Shown: positions 10,940-22,540, numbered from the stretch's first letter. The stretch is 64,000 nt of DNA from Limnephilus marmoratus (GCA_917880885.1 OU862908.1:51729819-51793818); one strand, 5' to 3'. Program-made: numbers and translations. Notes: generated from the sequence alone by a model not told the origin.

Positions 10940-11320
10940 TAGTTGCTGTTGATACACCTTCCGAGGTTTCTGCTCCCCTGGGAGGATGCAGGCCAACAAG
11001 GCAAAGTTGGTTGCTTAGGTTAGTAGGAGTCTTCTTGGATATGTCATCTCCTGGGAGTATTGAAAAAGAGGCAGGAAGGAAGAGATACGGGAGAAAGTCG
11101 ATGAAAATTGAGTTAGGAATATCGTTGAAACATTGCCTGAGATATCTGCTCCCCTGGGAGTATTCTCGCAAACAAATCGGGAAAGGAACACGTAGTTATT
11201 GAGAACGTGGTTAGGAGAATGGTTGACATATCTTCTGTGTTTGCTGCTCTCCTGGGAGGTTTCGGACAAACAAGGTAGGAAGAAGCGCTGGGCTATTGGA
11301 AAATTAGTTAGAAGAATCGT
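10940..11320. repeat. Diverged minisatellite upstream of the PDE exon acceptor
   Basis: Four irregular units, each anchored on a 'CTGCTCCCCTGGGAG'-like core (at about 10970, 11045, 11146 and 11244), spaced about 70-105 bp. Each is followed by a purine-rich arm with AACAAGG/AACAAATCGG and GGTTAG/GTTAG. The long minus-strand open frames across it result from the repeat and are not coding evidence. Confidence 0.55.
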
Positions 11321-11334
11321 TTACACATATCAAT

Positions 11335-13835
11335 TCACCTGCTCTATAGGTGAATTTATAAAAAAAGATATAAAAGACAAGGAAGGTAGTCATAAGAATG
11401 ATTTAGTAAGTACGAGTACCTTAGGGGGTTCTTGTCAGCAAACTTGAATAGGTACCCTCATAAAGGCGAGAAAAAAGAATATTTCTTATTCTTTTGTAAA
11501 TTTTCGGTGTGTAGATTGCAACATTGTGTAGCTATAGCATTTATGTACGGGCCAAAGGGGAAAGGAGAGAGGGGGGGGGGGGTGGAAATGCATCAGAAAG
11601 TTTTTTGGGACCTCTACTCTTTACCCAACTTATTATTCACATTACAATGATAAAAGAAGAATTGCACTGTGGTATTTTTCAGGAATTTACGAGTAGGTAC
11701 TATAATTATTATTATCCGATTTTCCCACTTTGGTTCTTGTGATCTTGTGATTATAAAAAGGTGGGTTCCTACAATTGCGAGGCGACGAATAAATTTCAAC
11801 AAAATTACAGGCTGAGATCTGTACGAAGACGCGCTATATCCGATACAGTATTGCCTGAAGGAGACAGATTTAAGGATTACGATGCTTGTCCTTTATATTA
11901 CGTCAGCGATGGAAACCTACTACCGCGGCAAAAACATAACAGATCTTTTTAACATATAAAATTTACAAAACAACCCTTTCGAGTATCTGTCCTAACAGAA
12001 ACTTCTTGCTTATTAGAAACTGGAGTGGGTAATATGAAATTTACGGTCTTCGTCAAAACGCAATAGTCCAACCACTTGCGGGGCACTTAAAACCCATTTT
12101 CTCCACAGAGTACTTCTTGGTGTACAAGATGGGAAAATTGCATGCAAATTCGTTCTCTATATGTACCTAATACTAATATTATCTTTTTTATGTTGTAGGA
12201 TATATCAGTATATTCATATATACTGATAATTTTTATGTTGGTGACTGATGATATAAAAAATATGTATCCAACAATTCACAAAAAATGCATTAAAAAAAAT
12301 CTTTTTTCGTTTAATTTATTTTTTGTTTTTAAATTTGGAATTGTTATTCTCACTTTTTATTAAATTAGGTAAATCGTTAAATATCTTTGATCTTGTTAGT
12401 ATTCGTAACGATGTTGTGCAGCGTGTTCTAGCTAGGTATATCGACCAGGAAAATTTGAAATATTCAAGAGAGCGAAAAAAACCATATCTCCTGTTTTTGG
12501 TAGACTTGTAATTATGAATTTTTATTATAATATAATATTGAATAGATCTTTTAGATTACCTACTTAACATTTTTTGTAACTTTCTTTAATAACTGCATTT
12601 CATTTATTTTTATTTTTTTTAGAAAAAAAAACCTCTTTAAATGCAATGCTGCATAAAAGACGCACCTATTTTCCTAGAAATATTTTGATGACGCAGATTG
12701 AAAGAGAAAAAAATGACATATTTAACTAAGTTTTGGATTTATTGTCCTCCTATGTGGTCAACGAATGCCCGTTCCATTCATCCCCCAGCGGGATTGATGA
12801 GGTCCACAGGGCGAAGCCTGAGGCCCTAGACTGGCTCGTAGACCTAGATGTCCCCCCCTGACCCACCATACGAAAGAAGAAGAAATTCCGCTATCGATAT
12901 AATATATTCCCAGATGTTCGAGGTCTTACACTTCGCGTTGAGAACAGTTCGGATTCTTCAAACTTTTAGGATAGCATTTTTTAAAGTTTTACAACCGGTA
13001 GGACCTTAAACTTATATAAAAGTTCACTGGTTGGAAAATCTCTTGCTTTTTTAAGAAAAACTTTAACAATCGGTTTTAGTGTTATTACAAGCAAGTCTTA
13101 AAAATGCTTCCCCATGCAATTATACCTTACTACAACACTGGTTGCACAAGAGCAAAGTAAACCATTTTAATAATTGAAAGTTTTAGGATTTTTTTTATCG
13201 TACGAACATATTAATGCGTTTTCTAATTCTTTTAACGTAGTTATTGACATGTTTATTAATTTTTATATTATTTTCCATAGTGATCCCCAATTATTTTACA
13301 TTTGAGTTTTTCTTCAAAAATTTTAATTTATGACACACATTAACGACTGCAGACAGGGGCAGGGTCATTAAGATAAAAAGGTATTTATGATGTTTTTCTA
13401 CATTAAGTTATCATCAAATATTCCTTTAAGGTGTTAATATCGTCATAGATTGCCAATAGGTATGTGCCAATCACGTGGAGCTTCAAGAACGACGCACTTA
13501 CAAATTGTTATATTATATTTAATTTAAAAATACATAATTAATAATACAGAAACGATACGAAAACGAAACGAAAAATATACGCATAAATTGTTTTATCAAT
13601 CTTTCGTGAGACCTTATTGCTTGAGCAGGACAAAATTAATAATTCAAATATTCTGATGGTTACGGTCTTTGCAAAATATCGTGTCATTAAATATTCAAGC
13701 AATTAAGGAAGGACAACACTATTTCAAAAAGAAAAAGGCTTTCACCGAAAAAAAGTAATACAATACACCTCTAAAACTTTCGAAGCGGATATTACCCATT
13801 GTATTGTTAATTACGTAGACTAAAAAAACACAAGA
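11335..13835. other. No gene seen
   Basis: AT-rich intron-like DNA. It holds an uninterrupted G run at about 11570-11581, a short perfect hairpin near 12202-12228 (TATCAGTATAT...ATATACTGATA) and a small GC-richer scrap at 12765-12870 that could be an old repeat. No supported coding region. Confidence 0.5.
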
Positions 13836-13837
13836 AA

Positions 13838-13911
13838 TGCGAAATGGGCGTATTTCGTGATCCAAAAGTCTGGCAAAGTCTGTTTCATCTTCATTATGAA
13901 ATTCAAATGAG
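13838..13911 (+). repeat. Host repeat that received the LTR element (left part)
   Basis: The segment GGGCGTATTTCGTGATCCAA...GAAATTCAAATGAG resembles 58045-58150. The homology resumes at 18942, after the LTR element, so 58045-58170 acts as a paralogous empty site. Bases 13908-13911 (TGAG) are the left TSD. Confidence 0.55.
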
Positions 13912-15006
13912 TGTTATGAAAATAATTGAATAATGTTCAAAATTGCCCCAGGGTTGTTGATATTTGTCTATAGTAGTGGATTCAATTATTTTACTGGCCA
14001 CTTATAAATTACACTTTTTCTCCGAGTGGTTTTACTTTCGGTCGATAGGGGGATAATAATCGATTTCCCCGGACTTTTTGGATTTGCATCTCCTGGGCAG
14101 GATGTAAATCCGACAGTCGAAAATGTGGACTTAAATTTATTTAATAATATGTAAAATATTCAATCGGCGGGTTGTTTTCAAGTATATTTAAAATGTGAAC
14201 GAGTTTCCTTTATTCCCAGCCGATACATGGTTATCGCGACTGGAGAATTCTTGTTTACGGGTATTCCAGTATGGAATCCCGTGGTGCAATAATGGCGGCT
14301 TGACCGACCCAGTGTTACTGTAATCTGCGATTATATTTATCATCCGTCATCCGACGAGATGGATTCTCAATTATACAAAGGGACACGACCGTCCGTATAG
14401 TCCCCGCCGATTATTTTCACAACCTGATGGAGGACATTTCCACTACTGCAACCACATGATGGACACCATGGGCATGGTGATCTCAATCGCAATAATCACC
14501 CAGATGGATGGAGAAGCTTGCAAACCTGGCGCGGAGGCAACGTGGGGGAGAGAGGGGCCCCCCACGGCGCGATATTAGGCATCCGGAATCGTCGCATAAA
14601 AATAATAGGTTTTAGCTAGCTCTTAGTATGGTCCACAGGTATGTTTATTTCAATATAATAATCTTGTTTTACATCCACTCTTTTATTTCTTATTTTCCAA
14701 GCTTCACAACAATGATTAAAATAACAGTGCCCACGCTCTGACGGGAGTATTCATGCCTACCGACACAGTCAGCATATCTCGTACCCACGAGATTTGGCGT
14801 CCAAAAATCCCATGGGATTAAAGCTGATAACTGTGTACCTTCATATATATAACCCTGAATAATTAACATTAAATACACCCACTTAATAAGAGGTGTAAAT
14901 GTCATGATAACTGATCACAAATCAAAACACAACACAACACTTCCAGTGCCAATACCCTGTGTAATATTTTACAAAACCCTATACTTCAATCTTTTCTATC
15001 GTAACA
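13912..15006 (+). repeat. 5' LTR
   Basis: Begins TGTTATGAAAATAATTG and ends CTATCGTAACA, giving the 5-bp terminal inverted repeat TGTTA/TAACA. A TATATATAA at 14844-14852 could be the promoter TATA box. Bases 13912-14920 equal 17753-18761 with no gap. From 14921 to 15006 (86 bp) the sequence is only loosely similar to the 3' LTR. A 71-codon minus-strand frame occurs in both LTRs only because they are copies. Confidence 0.85.
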
Positions 15007-15024
15007 TGGCGCACCAACTGGTGA
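15007..15024 (+). promoter_or_regulatory. tRNA primer binding site
   Basis: TGGCGCACCAACTGG directly follows the TAACA end of the 5' LTR. TGGCGC is the usual start of tRNA-complementary primer sites in LTR retrotransposons. It differs slightly from the TGGCGCCCAACG found at the end of the 3' LTR. Confidence 0.6.
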
Positions 15025-17738
15025 TAACGAAAATATTTTTTTTCATTGTTGTGAATCTTGGAAATATTAAATTCATTATATAAACATGCCCTTAACATAT
15101 TTTTTAACTTGCCCTATGTTTTGTTTTGCTTTGCTTTTAAAATATTAGTGTCACAACTTTATTTTATACCTGTAATGATTTTTTTTAATGTTTTCAATCA
15201 TATAATCATAATCTGTTCATAATACCTACATGTCAAACATAACCTCAATTCCTCAATAGAATTGTTATTGTCATTTTATTAAAATATGCTTAGAAATTTG
15301 GTCATAGACAATATGCATTATAGAACTCTATTAAAAAAAAAAATTAATCCAATGAACAGTAGTTATTTTTCAAAATAATTTAAATTATCTATGGCAATTT
15401 CTACCTTTCAAATTTACCTATGGATTTCATATGTCAAAACATATTTATGTTTTTTATAATTCCAAACATGAAAAACAGTTAAAATTTTCATAAAACAATA
15501 ATATTATGAGTTTAAATAACAATATAAAGTTAATATCAATAATTATGCAAATATTTATAATGATTTATTGTTAACTAAGTGACATTTTGTTCATAATTAC
15601 GGAGGTACGTACATTAAATTTATCAAATCATTGCAGTAATATTAAAAACATTTTAGTTGAAAGGTATTAGTTAAAAGTATTACAAACATTTTAAAATATA
15701 TTTGAACATTATTATTCAAGCTTTATAAAATTATATTATGCCGGTATTCATACAAACCGTGTACATTGTCAAAACAAATGAAACATGATGAAAACAAATA
15801 TTTTGTATTAATATGCAATTTCAAAGATAACCTTTATAAGGAAACCATTTATACGAGATATTATTATTATAAATGTTTAATTAGTTACGAGACGAAATTA
15901 ATGTTATTTACAGGTGACATCTGTCACAAATATATTCTTGATTGTTTATTTACAAATAATGTCAAACTGACATATTCATTTAAATGAGAAACATACATAT
16001 TCATTTCAATGGAATAAATTTTTTTTAAATTTAAATGGGGTACATACATATTCAAATAAAATTTCATATTTTAATTTTCAAATGAAATCAGGGTTATAAA
16101 ATAAAATATTTTATGTTTTAATTTTCAATACAGGGTTGGCGCAAACCAATATTTTCAAACATCAGGGTTGCCAAAATTATTATTTTTTATTAATTTAAAA
16201 CAATAGTTATCAAAAATGTTTGTCAAATCAACAACAACGTTCATCAGCGTACAACAACAATAACATCAACAATAACAAAAACAACAAGAATAACAACGCT
16301 TATTTTTCTTTTTAAATCAAGGGCATCATTTTTAATAACAATTCTGAAAAATTTTTTGAATTTAAGTACAATCAAGTAATTGTCAACGGTGACAAAAGGA
16401 ATAATGTGATATTTATTATCATTTTTTTTATATATAAAGGACAATATTCACGAAATGTGATAAGACTTGGAGAAATTATCGGACAATGACAAAACGTCAT
16501 TATTATCATTGGAAGGGGGTTGACGGAGGTATATTCGGTCTGATCAACTGGATCCTGGTGATCAACTTACCATTCCTATTGGTCCAAATTAGTTCCAAAG
16601 GTAAGGGTGGGCTTGTACCCCAACCGCAACGTATCGATCCGGCGTCGATTACGTTTACCTTATATGACAGACAGAGGGCGAGAGATGCTTGCTGTCTGCT
16701 CATCAGGCCATGAGTTGCTGACTCTGGTACGGAACATGTGTGCAACATCGTCAGTAGGAGGGCAGTGGATCCGTTGCCTGTAGATGGAGGATTCCTACGG
16801 GAGGCGGAAGGATTGCCAGCCACTGGTCCATGTGCATACTCAAAGTACTACGTGGTGTGAAACTTGCCTGAGTGGTTCGGGTTGTTCTTGGAGTTTTATG
16901 ACCAACCCTGACACAACATTCAACAAGTATTCATAAACTCTATTTGAAATCGAGTTTTATGTTTTTTTTTTTTTTTCACACTGTACTATTTGTAGTGATT
17001 TATGGTAAATCACATAATTATTTTCTCAAATATAACAAGTCTAAATAAATACGTGCACACCTTTATATTGTCGTAAGTTATGCTCTACGTCAGAGCCAAT
17101 AAAATTCTAGCCCATTCAAATAGTCACACATGACTCAAATACATCATGATTCTTCATATCGAGTATCAAGCATCATTAAAATAAGACTAAATTAAAGTCT
17201 CATTAAAAAAATCTATTGAACAAAAAATATGTAACTTATCAAAACTCTCGTAATCAAAACTGTTGTAAACAAACAAACGAATAAAATATATGTAACTATT
17301 AAAAAATGTATTATGTACAAAAACAAAGCAAAACAAAACAAAACAATTAATTATGTATTGTCATTGTATAACTTCTTTTTTCCAACTATTATTATTATTT
17401 TTATTTTCAACTGTGAGACCTAGTTAGTATAGGCAGGTTTTCTTTTTCATTTACATTCAGTGAAAAGTGAAGGTTGTTCAACCATTATAAAAAGTGTTTA
17501 TAATCCGATAACAGGATGAAGTGATACCACAGAGCATAATATAAAAGTGAATGATTGAAATGGTATTTTAACTACAATGTCTTTTTATTTTTGTATTTAA
17601 CTACAATGATAATTGTTTTTATTTCTATTGTATTTCTGTTTTGAAATTTATTGTTTTTTAGGAACCGGTGGACCAATACAATTGTTAAGCTTTTAGTCAG
17701 CATAGGACATAGGTATGTTCGGGGTCGAACATTTACGC
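15025..17738. other. Non-coding interior of the LTR element
   Basis: AT-rich, with a CAA-rich microsatellite (about 16230-16300) and repeated 'CATACATATTCA' phrases at about 15969-16060. A compositionally distinct, GC-richer island lies at about 16490-16920 and holds overlapping frames on both strands (75 and 105 codons) with no recognisable domain. The island may be captured sequence; its origin is unknown. Confidence 0.6.
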
Positions 17739-17752
17739 GAGAACGGGGAAAA
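17739..17752 (+). promoter_or_regulatory. Polypurine tract (plus-strand primer)
   Basis: The purine-rich GAGAACGGGGAAAA, with only one pyrimidine, abuts the TG of the 3' LTR, where a plus-strand priming tract is expected. Confidence 0.55.
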
Positions 17753-18941
17753 TGTTATGAAAATAATTGAATAATGTTCAAAATTGCCCCAGGGTTGTTG
17801 ATATTTGTCTATAGTAGTGGATTCAATTATTTTACTGGCCACTTATAAATTACACTTTTTCTCCGAGTGGTTTTACTTTCGGTCGATAGGGGGATAATAA
17901 TCGATTTCCCCGGACTTTTTGGATTTGCATCTCCTGGGCAGGATGTAAATCCGACAGTCGAAAATGTGGACTTAAATTTATTTAATAATATGTAAAATAT
18001 TCAATCGGCGGGTTGTTTTCAAGTATATTTAAAATGTGAACGAGTTTCCTTTATTCCCAGCCGATACATGGTTATCGCGACTGGAGAATTCTTGTTTACG
18101 GGTATTCCAGTATGGAATCCCGTGGTGCAATAATGGCGGCTTGACCGACCCAGTGTTACTGTAATCTGCGATTATATTTATCATCCGTCATCCGACGAGA
18201 TGGATTCTCAATTATACAAAGGGACACGACCGTCCGTATAGTCCCCGCCGATTATTTTCACAACCTGATGGAGGACATTTCCACTACTGCAACCACATGA
18301 TGGACACCATGGGCATGGTGATCTCAATCGCAATAATCACCCAGATGGATGGAGAAGCTTGCAAACCTGGCGCGGAGGCAACGTGGGGGAGAGAGGGGCC
18401 CCCCACGGCGCGATATTAGGCATCCGGAATCGTCGCATAAAAATAATAGGTTTTAGCTAGCTCTTAGTATGGTCCACAGGTATGTTTATTTCAATATAAT
18501 AATCTTGTTTTACATCCACTCTTTTATTTCTTATTTTCCAAGCTTCACAACAATGATTAAAATAACAGTGCCCACGCTCTGACGGGAGTATTCATGCCTA
18601 CCGACACAGTCAGCATATCTCGTACCCACGAGATTTGGCGTCCAAAAATCCCATGGGATTAAAGCTGATAACTGTGTACCTTCATATATATAACCCTGAA
18701 TAATTAACATTAAATACACCCACTTAATAAGAGGTGTAAATGTCATGATAACTGATCACATAGTAGGTACAAACACAACACAGCACTTCCAGTGCATTAC
18801 ATTGAATTCTACAACCCTGATATATTAACACCCTGTTTAATAACCTACATTACATTAAATCACTTTATAACATGACACCCTACATTCTTTTTCTACCGTA
18901 ACATGGCGCCCAACGTAACATGGCCTTTTTCTACCGTAACA
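17753..18941 (+). repeat. 3' LTR with an anomalous 3' end
   Basis: Matches the 5' LTR to 18761, then continues with a longer, different U5-like end (18762-18903) finishing CTACCGTAACA. It is followed by a primer-site-like TGGCGCCCAACG (18904-18915) and a second copy of the LTR end, TTTTTCTACCGTAACA, finishing at 18941. The TSD TGAG follows. So a PBS-like sequence and a repeat of the LTR end lie inside the insertion. Confidence 0.8.
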
Positions 18942-19369
18942 TGAGATGTCGACATACGATGGACAGGCAATGTAGTAACAGAGAGACAGAGGGCGCCTAA
19001 ATGTGCTAAAACCAAAATTTACTATGTCAGTGGCGACATTCGTTTTCCATTCAAATCAACACGGAAGGTCCTTTCTAGTCTATTCAGTGGCTAATTACTT
19101 TCCAAGGTATTATTGAGTAATGGCCTTAGAAAGATAATTAGATAGGACACTCAGTACTAATCCGATCTTCTTCGCATCAGCAAGTGAAAAAAGGCACCTT
19201 ACTTAAAGCTAATGGATATTATTTTCTTTCCATCAAGGGACATTTCGATTTGAAATCAGCAGATAGAATTTCTAATTTTTAAATTGAAACCTTGAAAAAA
19301 GTACGTACCTTCGACAGTTTCGTAAATAATATTTTGCTTTGTTTCGACATCTTATTCCTTTTAAAGAAT

Positions 19370-20285
19370 ACAATAATTTTTTTTTTTTTTTTTTTATTTT
19401 TTTTTATTTCATATATTTTTTATTAGTAACAGATATTTGGGTTTTTTTTGGCTACCACACTAGGCTAAGCCCGTGTTGTGGTAGTCGTACATTTAATATT
19501 TTAACATTTCAAAAAATATTAAGAAATACTTAAAACTAAAGAGAAAAAAAAAAAAGACCATATTTTAAAGAAAAGTAAAAATGAAAATTCAAATTCAAAT
19601 TTTGAAATACAAAAATTAATAATAAAAATTAAATGTTAAGAACTCAAGTGTTCTGTATAAATTAAAACATATAATTATATAAATCAAAATTAAAAACATA
19701 TATAAATTTAGTGAAAAACTAAGAGAAAAAAATAACAACATTTTAAAGTAAAATAGAAATACAAATGGAAATTAAAATTTTGAAATGCAAAAATTAATAA
19801 TTAAAATGTAGTGTTAGAACTCATGAATTCTTTAAAGTGCGTTCGTCCCCTTTCAAAAATCCAATGTTGTACACGTGTTATAAAAAGAAAATTAGAATTA
19901 CTTGACTTTATGTCAGTACTCAGAGCATTATATATTTTAGGAGCGATGAACCAGAATTGTCGTTGAGCGAATGAGGTGTTAGTTTTTGGGACCACGCAAC
20001 CCAGGTTTGATGAAAAGCGGGTGTGTGCTTGATGTTGTGGAGCAATTAGTAGATTATTTTTTCGTATATAACAAATGCTTGTTTTAGTAAATAGCTGTCG
20101 AATATCTAAGACCCTGATTTTTGCAAAGAGTTCATTTGACGGATGGGTAGGTTGACATTTAAATATAATTCTCAGAATTAGTTTTTGAACTAAAATTATT
20201 GGTCTAATAATGGATTCAGCACAACCACCCCATCCCACTATACCGTATATTGCTATGGATTGGAAAAGGGAAAACACTAAAACAA
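19370..20285 (-). mobile_element. 5'-truncated LINE copy (family related to 20383-25324)
   Basis: Minus-strand LINE remnant with the RT C-terminal frame at 19801-20277, an AT-rich 3' UTR that includes a stem-loop (CTACCACA...TGTGGTAG at about 19450-19484), and a T-rich tail at about 19378-19430 representing the polyA end. The 5' truncation point lies around 20285, head to head with the next LINE copy. Confidence 0.7.
19801..20277 (-). pseudogene. LINE RT C-terminal fragment (158 codons)
   Basis: The frame reads IYGIVGWGGCAESIIRPI, VQKLILRIIFKCQ, NELFAKIRVLDIRQLFTK and FWFIAPKIYNALS. These align one to one with the C-terminal frame at 24505-25107 (EYGIIAWGGANAAAIDPI, AQKLIIKIILKLP, DEIFKRIGVLEIRQLYAK, FRYFATKLYNTLP). 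This region follows the polymerase palm in jockey/CR1-type ORF2 proteins. No polymerase motifs remain, so it is inactive. Confidence 0.75.
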
Positions 20286-20362
20286 GATCAACAACACATC
20301 GATGGTCCAGTTCATTATTATCATTGGTCAGAAATCACGAAAAATCGTAATTTGAGTTGAGC

Positions 20363-20382
20363 GTGCAGTTATGTTAATGTGA
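20363..20382 (+). repeat. Left target-site duplication of LINE W
   Basis: GTGCAGTTATGTTAATGTGA matches GTGCAGTTACGTTAGTGTGA at 25325-25344, immediately after the LINE's A-rich tail, with two mismatches. The target was a GTGCAGTTACGTTAGT minisatellite. Confidence 0.6.
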
Positions 20383-20384
20383 TG

Positions 20385-20899
20385 TCAATATTCCTAGACC
20401 TATGCAAAGCATTTGATACTATCTCACATTCCAAACTAATACAATACTATCAAACACTGGAATAAATGGGAATGAACTTAGTATTATTCGAAATTACCTT
20501 ACAAACCGTAAACATAGTGTAAAAATCAACAACTCCCTCAGCAATCAACTGCCAATTAGTTTTGGCGTGCCTCAAGGAAGCGTCCTGGGTCCCACGTTAT
20601 TCCTAATTTACATAAATGAACTGTGTAATCTGCCTATTGATGCTAAAATCGTTAGTTTCGCTGATGATACGATTCTCCTCTTCAAATCAAGTAACTGGTA
20701 TGATGTTTACATAAAAGCAAACAGGGGCATAGCTATTGTTAAAAGATGGTTAGACAATAATACACTAACAATGAATGTGTCTAAAACCAAATACATTGAG
20801 TTAAGTATTAATCCGTCCCTAAGTAACCCAGAAAATAATATTCAAATATGTGCTTACCCCCTGTCAAAAGCTAATATATGTGATTGCCCCTATCTAGAA
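20385..20899 (+). pseudogene. LINE W reverse transcriptase, upstream part
   Basis: Frame 1 gives SIFLDLCKAFDTISHSKLI (palm motif A, catalytic Asp) and then hits a stop near 20462. A shift to another frame gives NGNELSIIRNYLTNRK, FGVPQGSVLGPTLFLIYIN and the catalytic FADD box (VSFADDTILLF). The frame then runs through TMNVSKTKYIEL to CDCPYLE at the MULE's left TSD. The frameshift makes this copy inactive independently of the MULE. Confidence 0.75.
20891..20899 (+). repeat. MULE target-site duplication, left (TATCTAGAA)
   Basis: The nine bases TATCTAGAA directly precede the GGG start of the MULE and are repeated exactly at 24475-24483. Nine base pairs is the usual MULE duplication length. Confidence 0.9.
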
Positions 20900-21162
20900 G
20901 GGAATGGGACGTTTCTACGCCGCCGGTTCTTCGCCGCCAGTTCATCGCCGCCGTTTCTACGCCGGGACGGTTCTACACCGGCCGTTTCTACACCGGCCGT
21001 TTCTACGCCAGCCGATTCTACGCCGCATTCAAATTAAATTAACAATTACAATTAAACTTTATTGTTTAAACACATACATACAGTCATAGAAAATAAAAGA
21101 GAAAATACAAAAATTATCGAATCATTTAAAAAGTAGCATTAACATTTATTTTAATTTAAAAG
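20900..21162 (+). repeat. MULE left terminal inverted repeat
   Basis: Outer about 120 bp is GC-rich and built of related units (TTTCTACGCCGCCGG, TTCTTCGCCGCC, TTCTACACCGGCCG). The inner about 140 bp is AT-rich and contains CATACATACAGTCATA and AAGTAGCATTAACATTTATT. It is the reverse complement of 24225-24474 with small differences. Confidence 0.9.
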
Positions 21163-21188
21163 ATATTTTGTACATGCAAGTTACAATC

Positions 21189-22540
21189 GCCGCACAGTGG
21201 CTGAAATTGGAGCGCTGGCTGGCGCGACATCCCTCTCGGCGTTCGACCATTTGGTTGTTTATTGTTGTTTTTAAGTGTTTATATGAAATATTACAAAATT
21301 TTTGAAAGATTCTCTATAATAACTTCATAAATTGAAGGAGAATCCCAAACAATAAACATAACATTGTTAATCGATGTACATAGCAATAATACTTAGGATT
21401 TTCCAGACAGTGGGGAATAACGTTAAATAATGATAATTGGGGGTAGAATGGTTTAATGGGGGTAATTAGTGTAATTACACACAATAGGTAATCTAATTAT
21501 ATATTAACTCCTGCTAAAAATGCTCACACGCAAATTGAATGTATTTATAAACATTTTATAGTTGGCAGGTACCTACTTAAAAATATATTATACATTTAAT
21601 GACATGCGCATTAAAATAACCAAACGGAAAAGACTCCAAAAGATAGTACAGGATATTTTATATTTATGTAATAACATAAATTAAAAAATATGTTATTACA
21701 TAAATTACAGAATAATTAACTTTCTGATGTTATTTTCAATGAAATTTTTAATTTTAGTGACTAATTGAAAATTTGACGTTTTATTAGTTATAGTAATAAA
21801 GGTAACATTATGTTAATCTTTCTTAGACATAAAGGAATCAAAGATTGAATTCAAAAAAATAATTGATGAAAAATACAATCATTCCTTAAAAATGCAATTA
21901 CTGGAGTGGCTGGTGACGGCTGGTGATAATTTTTATTGTTCCATGTACAAAAAAGATACATCAATAATATTCTTTTAAAATTAGAGTGGAGAATCGTGGA
22001 GTTTTTTTTCCTACTCCATTAAAGAAAATAAATTTGAAAAAAAAATTTGGAAAAAAGACGTCAACTTTAAATCAAGATTTCCGATATAATTTATGACATA
22101 AATATCTTTTTACTGTTACTTTACTAAAGCTCATACCTTTAAAAATATTTTAAATGAATTTATAAAAAAAAAAATCGATAATAAGTACACAAACAGCTAG
22201 ATTCTGCACACCTTCAAACTCACCTAAATACAGCAGCGTAAAAGTGCGCCCAATAATCCTCTGTTCTGCGACTAATTACAGAATAATTAAGTTTCAGATG
22301 TAATTTTCAATGAAATTTTTAATTTAAGTGAGTAACTGAGAATAAATTCATTTTGACGTTTTATTGGTCATAGTATCAATGGTAACATTAGGTTAATCTT
22401 TCTTAGACATAAAGGAATCAAAGATTGAATTCTAAAAAAAAATTGATAAAAAATACAATCATTCCTTATAAATGCATTTTGGGAACATGCTGATCAGGGG
22501 CCGGTGACGCGCCAGCGTTCCAATTTCAGCCACAGAGCGC
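21189..22540. repeat. Inverted-repeat-bounded segment inside the MULE
   Basis: GTGGCTGAAATTGGAGCGCTGG (21197-21218) is repeated inverted as CCAGCGTTCCAATTTCAGCCAC (22511-22532). Within it, about 220 bp at 21702-21925 recurs in direct orientation at 22275-22470 (shared AATTACAGAATAATTAA and TCTTTCTTAGACATAAAGGA). No ORF. Either a nested MITE-like element with unresolved TSD, or old MULE internal structure. Confidence 0.55.

Larger units (their letters stand above)
13912..18941 (+). mobile_element. Complete non-coding LTR retrotransposon
   Basis: A 5,030-bp element: 5' LTR 13912-15006, primer binding site from 15007, non-coding interior, polypurine-like tract ending 17752, and 3' LTR 17753-18941. 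It is flanked by TGAG at 13908-13911 and 18942-18945. LTR termini are TGTTA...TAACA. No gag, protease, RT, RNase H or integrase is recognisable in the 2.7-kb interior, so it must rely on proteins from a relative (a LARD-like arrangement). The first 1,009 bp of the two LTRs look identical by eye, indicating a recent insertion, but their ends differ (see findings). Confidence 0.85.

Noticed and set aside
10716..11171. 151-codon minus ORF spanning the PDE exon
   Set aside because: It uses a different frame through the exon and runs through the intronic minisatellite; the splice-bounded frame is the supported one.
14690..14905. 71-codon minus-strand ORF, repeated identically at 18531-18746
   Set aside because: It lies in both LTRs and is duplicated only because the LTRs are copies; no domain, and it would be antisense to the element.
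16506..16823. 105-codon minus ORF in the LTR element interior
   Set aside because: Not like gag, pol or env; an opposite-strand frame overlaps it; reported only as part of a GC-rich island.
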